A stretch of DNA of 15,546 nucleotides from BJGV01 sp964013575 (GTDB lineage Bacteria; Pseudomonadota; Gammaproteobacteria; Burkholderiales; Nitrosomonadaceae). Of the stretch, positions 12,520-15,546 are shown in pieces; within the stretch, counting starts at the first letter, position 1, and the number at the start of each line of letters is the position of its first letter. The notes beneath the pieces are model-generated. The model was not told the DNA's origin and did not search any database. It saw nothing but the letters and a program-made list of their open reading frames with translations. The stretch is taken from contig CAXGWP010000027.1 of the NCBI GenBank assembly GCA_964013575.1, forward strand, positions 1 to 15,546. Direction: 5' to 3'. Made by a program: the position numbers and the translations under genes.

Positions 12520-13140
12520 ATGGCAAGATATCTTGGACCTACTTGTAAATTAAGCCGTAGAGAAGGAACTGATTTATTTTTGAAAAGTAGAGGTAATCCA
12601 ATTGAGAATAAATGTAAACTAGACCAAGTACCTGGACAGCATGGACATCAAAAAAGTCGAGAATCTGACTATGCACATCAGCTAAGGGCCAAACAACGGA
12701 TCCGTCGTATGTATGGCATCCTTGAAAAGCAGTTTTCAAATTATTACTTTGTTGCTGATAAAAGAAAAGGTGTAACTGGTGTTAATTTATTGAAAATGCT
12801 TGAGCAACGGCTTGACAATGTTGTATATCGTATGGGTTACGGTTCTACTCGAGCTGAATCAAGACAATTGGTTTCGCATAAGGCTATACTTGTAAATGGT
12901 AAAACTTTGAATATTCCATCTTATCAGGTACAGGAAGGTGATACTGTAGAAGTTCGTGAAAAATCAAAAAAACAAGTACGTATTATTGCTGCTATGTCTG
13001 TTGCAGAGAGGCTAGGTTTTCCTGAGTGGGTAGAAGTTAACGTAAAAAGCCTATCAGGTATTTTTAAACGTGTTCCTGACAGAGATGAGCTGTCACCAGA
13101 GCTTGAAGAACAACTTGTTATTGAATTATATTCTAAGTAA
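12520..13140 (+). CDS. rpsD: 30S ribosomal protein S4
   Basis: S4 is a primary 16S rRNA binder that nucleates 30S assembly; in E. coli it represses the alpha operon. The product has 206 residues, the same as E. coli, with MARYLGPTCKLSRREGTDLF at the start. An S4 domain (about residues 94-155) carries LEQRLDNVVYRMGYGSTRAE and RQLVSHKAILVNGK, and the protein ends LVIELYSK. Two N-terminal cysteines (C9 and C32) do not make the four-Cys zinc site of the C-plus form. AAGGAG (12503-12508) is a strong Shine-Dalgarno. Confidence 0.98.
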   Translation: MARYLGPTCKLSRREGTDLFLKSRGNPIENKCKLDQVPGQHGHQKSRESDYAHQLRAKQRIRRMYGILEKQFSNYYFVADKRKGVTGVNLLKMLEQRLDNVVYRMGYGSTRAESRQLVSHKAILVNGKTLNIPSYQVQEGDTVEVREKSKKQVRIIAAMSVAERLGFPEWVEVNVKSLSGIFKRVPDRDELSPELEEQLVIELYSK

Positions 13141-13176
13141 TTAATTAATTAGGAAATTCCAGTAAAAGGATAGGCT

Positions 13177-14178
13177 ATGCCAAGTGATAATTTTCTCACA
13201 CCACGAATTATTAATGTTGAAAATATTTCTCCGATGCATGCAAAAGTTACCATGGAGCCTTTTGAACGCGGATATGGACATACATTAGGAAATGCTATTA
13301 GGCGAGTTTTGCTGTCTTCAATGGAAGGGTTTGCGCCAACAGAAGTTCAAATTAGTGGTGTAGTACATGAATATTCTGCTCTTGATGGTGTACAAGAAGA
13401 TGTGGTGGATATTTTGTTGAATCTTAAGGGTATTGTTCTTAAGTTACATAATTCTACTGAGGCTATTCTAATTTTAAAGAAGAGTGGTGAGGGTGTTGTT
13501 ACAGCTGGTGATATTGAAGTTGGTCACGATGTTGAAATTATTAATCCCGATCATGTTATTGCACATTTAACTTCTGGTGGGCAAGTAGATATGCAAATCA
13601 AGGTAGAGGTGGGTCGTGGTTACGTACCAGCAACTGCAAGAGAAGAAGCTGAGGGTGGAGGTACTATTGGAGGTATTCTATTAGATGCATCTTTTAGTCC
13701 TATTCGTCGTGTAAGCTATGCAGTTGGGAATGCCCGTGTAGCTCAACGTACTGATTTAGATAAATTGGTTATGGATATAGAAACTAACGGTATTGTCGAT
13801 CCTGAAGAGGCAATACGTTATGCTGCACGAGTACTGGTACAGCAGTTATCAGTATTTGCAGATCTTGAAGGGACGCCATTACCTGAAGAGCAACCAGAAG
13901 TACCAGAAATAGATCCAAAATTGTTACGTCCGGTTGATGATTTAGAGCTTACTGTGCGTTCTGCAAATTGCTTGAAGGCAGAGAATATTCATTATATAGG
14001 CGATTTAATTCAGAGGACTGAGAATGAGCTTCTAAAGACTCCCAATTTGGGAAGGAAGTCCTTAAATGAAATTAAAGAGGTTTTGAGCTCACGCGGACTT
14101 TCGCTTGGAATGGAATTAGAGAATTGGCCACCAGTTACGGCCGATAGTATAAAGGAAGATAATAATGAGACATCATAG
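13177..14178 (+). CDS. rpoA: DNA-directed RNA polymerase subunit alpha
   Basis: Alpha dimers nucleate assembly of RNA polymerase, and the C-terminal domain binds UP elements and activators. The 333-residue product (E. coli 329) has an N-terminal domain with YGHTLGNAIRRVLLSSMEGF (residues 33-52, the dimer and beta-contact region). A linker of charged and proline residues follows (about 232-249). The C-terminal domain runs from LRPVDDLELTVRSANCLKAE (250-269), where R261 aligns with the DNA-binding R265 of E. coli, to LLKTPNLGRKSLNEIKEVL. AAAGGA (13166-13171) is the Shine-Dalgarno. The last 14 nt overlap rplQ, and the C-terminal KEDNNETS is encoded partly by the overlap. Confidence 0.98.
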   Translation: MPSDNFLTPRIINVENISPMHAKVTMEPFERGYGHTLGNAIRRVLLSSMEGFAPTEVQISGVVHEYSALDGVQEDVVDILLNLKGIVLKLHNSTEAILILKKSGEGVVTAGDIEVGHDVEIINPDHVIAHLTSGGQVDMQIKVEVGRGYVPATAREEAEGGGTIGGILLDASFSPIRRVSYAVGNARVAQRTDLDKLVMDIETNGIVDPEEAIRYAARVLVQQLSVFADLEGTPLPEEQPEVPEIDPKLLRPVDDLELTVRSANCLKAENIHYIGDLIQRTENELLKTPNLGRKSLNEIKEVLSSRGLSLGMELENWPPVTADSIKEDNNETS

Positions 14179-14563
14179 TGGGCTAAAAAAACTTAATCGT
14201 AGTAGTAGCCATCGTTTAGCGATGCTTCGTAATATGACTAATTCACTATTACTTCATGAAATTATTAAAACTACGTTACCAAAAGCTAAAGAATTGCGTC
14301 GTGTAGTTGAGCCAATGATAACTCTTGGAAAAAAACCATCTCTTGCTAATCGTCGTTTAGCTTTTAATCGTCTTCGTGATCGAGGTATAGTTGGGAAATT
14401 ATTTTCTGAACTTGGTCCACGATACCAAGCACGTAATGGTGGTTATATACGTATTCTTAAATTTGGCTTTAGGAAGGGTGATAATGCTCCTATGGCGTTG
14501 GTTGAGTTGCTAGATCGTCCTGAACCAGTTATTGAGTCTGAATCTGATAAGAATATTGATTAA
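14165..14563 (+). CDS. rplQ: 50S ribosomal protein L17
   Basis: L17 binds near the tunnel exit of the large subunit. The 132-residue product (E. coli 127) starts MRHHSGLKKLNRSSSHRLAM and has LLHEIIKTTLPKAKELRRVV, ANRRLAFNRLRDRGIVGKLF and YIRILKFGFRKGDNAPMALV, which are diagnostic. The start lies 14 nt inside rpoA and has an AAGGA Shine-Dalgarno (14152-14156), also within rpoA, spaced 8 nt. It is the last gene of the alpha operon and is followed by the terminator. Confidence 0.97.
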   Translation: MRHHSGLKKLNRSSSHRLAMLRNMTNSLLLHEIIKTTLPKAKELRRVVEPMITLGKKPSLANRRLAFNRLRDRGIVGKLFSELGPRYQARNGGYIRILKFGFRKGDNAPMALVELLDRPEPVIESESDKNID

Positions 14564-14586
14564 TTAGTATATTGTTTTTATTTTAT

Positions 14587-14616
14587 AAAAAGCCGAGTTT
14601 ACTCGGCTTTTTATAT
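14587..14616. terminator. Intrinsic terminator of the alpha operon
   Basis: A 7-bp GC-rich stem, AGCCGAG (14591-14597) and CTCGGCT (14602-14608), with loop TTTA, is extended by four A-T pairs (14587-14590 with 14609-14612) and runs into a T-rich stretch. It lies 24 nt after the rplQ stop. Upstream T- and A-rich sequence makes it look bidirectional. This cleanly separates the ribosomal cluster from the amidotransferase gene. Confidence 0.93.
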
Positions 14617-14636
14617 TTTGGACTAATAGATTATAA

Positions 14637-14676
14637 ACCTTATATTATAAAATTAATTATTTTTGTAATATAAGGT
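14637..14676. repeat. Long AT-rich inverted repeat before the amidotransferase gene
   Basis: ACCTTATATTA (14637-14647) and TAATATAAGGT (14666-14676) are perfect 11-base arms. The helix extends inward by one T-G pair and four A-T pairs to an 8-nt loop (14653-14660), for 16 bp in total. There is no T-tract on either side, so it is not a usual terminator. It could be an operator, an mRNA 5' structure or a small dispersed genomic repeat; one copy alone cannot tell. Confidence 0.6.
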
Positions 14677-14751
14677 AGAAATAGTTATCTCTATATCAGA
14701 AATAAATAAGGGGTATGAGAGGAAGTATATTTTTTGTATTAAAGGAATTAA

Positions 14752-15462
14752 ATGAAGCCTATTGGAGTATTTCGATTATATAAAATAGAAGGTCCAGGAT
14801 ATCTTGCAACATTCCTTGATTCCTTGTCCATTCCATGGGAGCTAATAAAAATTGATAGAGGAGAATGGTTTCCACAAAACCCTAAAGACTATAGTGGGTT
14901 AGTTTTTATGGGGGGACCAATGAGTGCAAACTCTAATTTGCCAGAAATTTCAGGAGCATTAGCATTAATTAGAAAAGCTATTAGGCATAATGTACCAGTA
15001 ATGGGACACTGTTTAGGAGGGCAAATGTTATCAAAGGTGCTAGGAGGAGAAGTCTATAGGAACCCTGTTAAGGAAATGGGGTGGGGGGAAGTTACGGTAG
15101 CAAACAGCATAATTGCTAATGAATGGTTTAATAACCTAAGTAATTTTGAGGCATTTCATTGGCATGGAGAGTATTTTACTTTGCCTGATAATGCACATCT
15201 GCTACTTTCCAGTAAATATTGTAATAATCAAGCTTTTATATTAGGGAAGCATTTAGGGATACAATGCCACTTAGAAGTAACTGAGGCTATGATAAGAAAA
15301 TGGTTTGAAACTGGGGCAGAAGAAATTGCCAATAGTTCAGGGCCTGCGGTTCAATCAGTAGATATGGTACAAATGAATTTAGCTGAGCGAGTATCTAATA
15401 TAAATGAGGTTGCTAAGTGCTTATATTTAAAATGGATTTCTCAGTTATCTGCTTTAAAGTAA
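14752..15462 (+). CDS. Class I glutamine amidotransferase-like protein
   Basis: Stand-alone class I glutamine amidotransferase domain, a family that releases ammonia from glutamine or acts as a related hydrolase. Its 236 residues have a GMP-synthase-like layout: VFMGGPMSAN (51-60, oxyanion region), the nucleophile elbow GHCLGGQ with C87, FHWHGEYFTLP (135-145), and GIQCHLEVTE (169-178) with H173 and E175 completing the triad. No synthase partner domain or partner gene is in view, so the substrate is unknown. Known relatives are often annotated GMP synthase-like, or gamma-glutamyl hydrolases acting on polyamine conjugates; I cannot choose. AAGGA (14742-14746) is 5 nt before the ATG. It lies beyond the terminator and must have its own promoter, which I could not locate with confidence. 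Confidence 0.85.
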   Translation: MKPIGVFRLYKIEGPGYLATFLDSLSIPWELIKIDRGEWFPQNPKDYSGLVFMGGPMSANSNLPEISGALALIRKAIRHNVPVMGHCLGGQMLSKVLGGEVYRNPVKEMGWGEVTVANSIIANEWFNNLSNFEAFHWHGEYFTLPDNAHLLLSSKYCNNQAFILGKHLGIQCHLEVTEAMIRKWFETGAEEIANSSGPAVQSVDMVQMNLAERVSNINEVAKCLYLKWISQLSALK

Positions 15463-15546
15463 GTAGTTTTTATATGGAATATTATCTCAAAATAAAGCTA
15501 CTTTAAGGTGCAAATTTCTTGACAGGTAGTGTGTGTCGAGTTAACC
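15463..15546. other. Gene-free end of window
   Basis: Eighty-four bases after the amidotransferase stop. A weak imperfect inverted repeat (15461-15470 with 15494-15503, one G-T pair, 23-nt loop) is not followed by a T-tract, so I do not call a terminator. A consensus TTGACA lies at 15519-15524; a -10 at normal spacing would fall across the window end, so a promoter can be neither confirmed nor excluded. Confidence 0.3.

Noticed and set aside
14685..14735. Promoter for the amidotransferase gene (TATATT at 14726-14731)
   Set aside because: No acceptable -35 at 16-18 nt; AT-rich sequence gives many such hexamers by chance.
15519..15546. TTGACA as a promoter at the window end
   Set aside because: A -10 element would fall on or past the last base, so it cannot be judged here.

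Overview
The window is one continuous, co-oriented ribosomal protein supercluster (the end of str, then S10, spc and alpha), all on the + strand, followed by a single unrelated enzyme gene. The gene order is tuf(3' end)-rpsJ-rplC-rplD-rplW-rplB-rpsS-rplV-rpsC-rplP-rpmC-rpsQ | rplN-rplX-rplE-rpsN-rpsH-rplF-rplR-rpsE-rpmD-rplO-secY-infA-rpmJ | rpsM-rpsK-rpsD-rpoA-rplQ. tuf directly before rpsJ, infA between secY and rpmJ, and close protein similarity to proteobacterial families together suggest a betaproteobacterium. The DNA is clearly AT-rich (by eye well below 45% GC, A/T-ending codons preferred, TGA used as stop only once). That is low for the class and suggests a host-associated or streamlined lineage; genus cannot be settled from this window.

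Layout: 1-36 is the last 11 codons of tuf. 37-121 is a short leader with a hairpin that touches the rpsJ Shine-Dalgarno. 122-5594 is the S10 operon, with an unusually long rpsJ-rplC spacer (431-534) and a very lysine-rich tail on ribosomal protein S3. 5595-5820 is the largest gap (226 nt), holding a good sigma-70-type promoter and a nested inverted repeat before rplN. 5821-11637 is the spc operon with SecY and IF1. 11638-11700 holds an extended -10 promoter for the alpha operon (11701-14563), which encodes S13, S11, S4, RNA polymerase alpha and L17 and ends at a clear intrinsic terminator (14587-14612). 14752-15462 encodes a class I glutamine amidotransferase-like protein preceded by a long AT-rich palindrome. 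The last 84 nt hold no gene I can support.

The genes work together as the core of ribosome assembly and protein export: 26 ribosomal proteins, EF-Tu, IF1, the SecY translocon channel and the polymerase alpha subunit. Genes are tightly packed, with several start/stop overlaps (1, 4, 14 and 17 nt) that imply translational coupling. One gene shorter than 60 codons (rpmJ) was read directly from the sequence, and the starts of rpsN and rplO were corrected by family alignment.

I do not see a novel defence, mobile or biosynthetic system here. The points worth a second look are at the level of extensions and regulation: the S3 tail with its internal repeat and an A8 tract, the three leader/intercistronic RNA structures, the extra promoter-like site before rplC, the TTG start of secY, and the palindrome before the amidotransferase.
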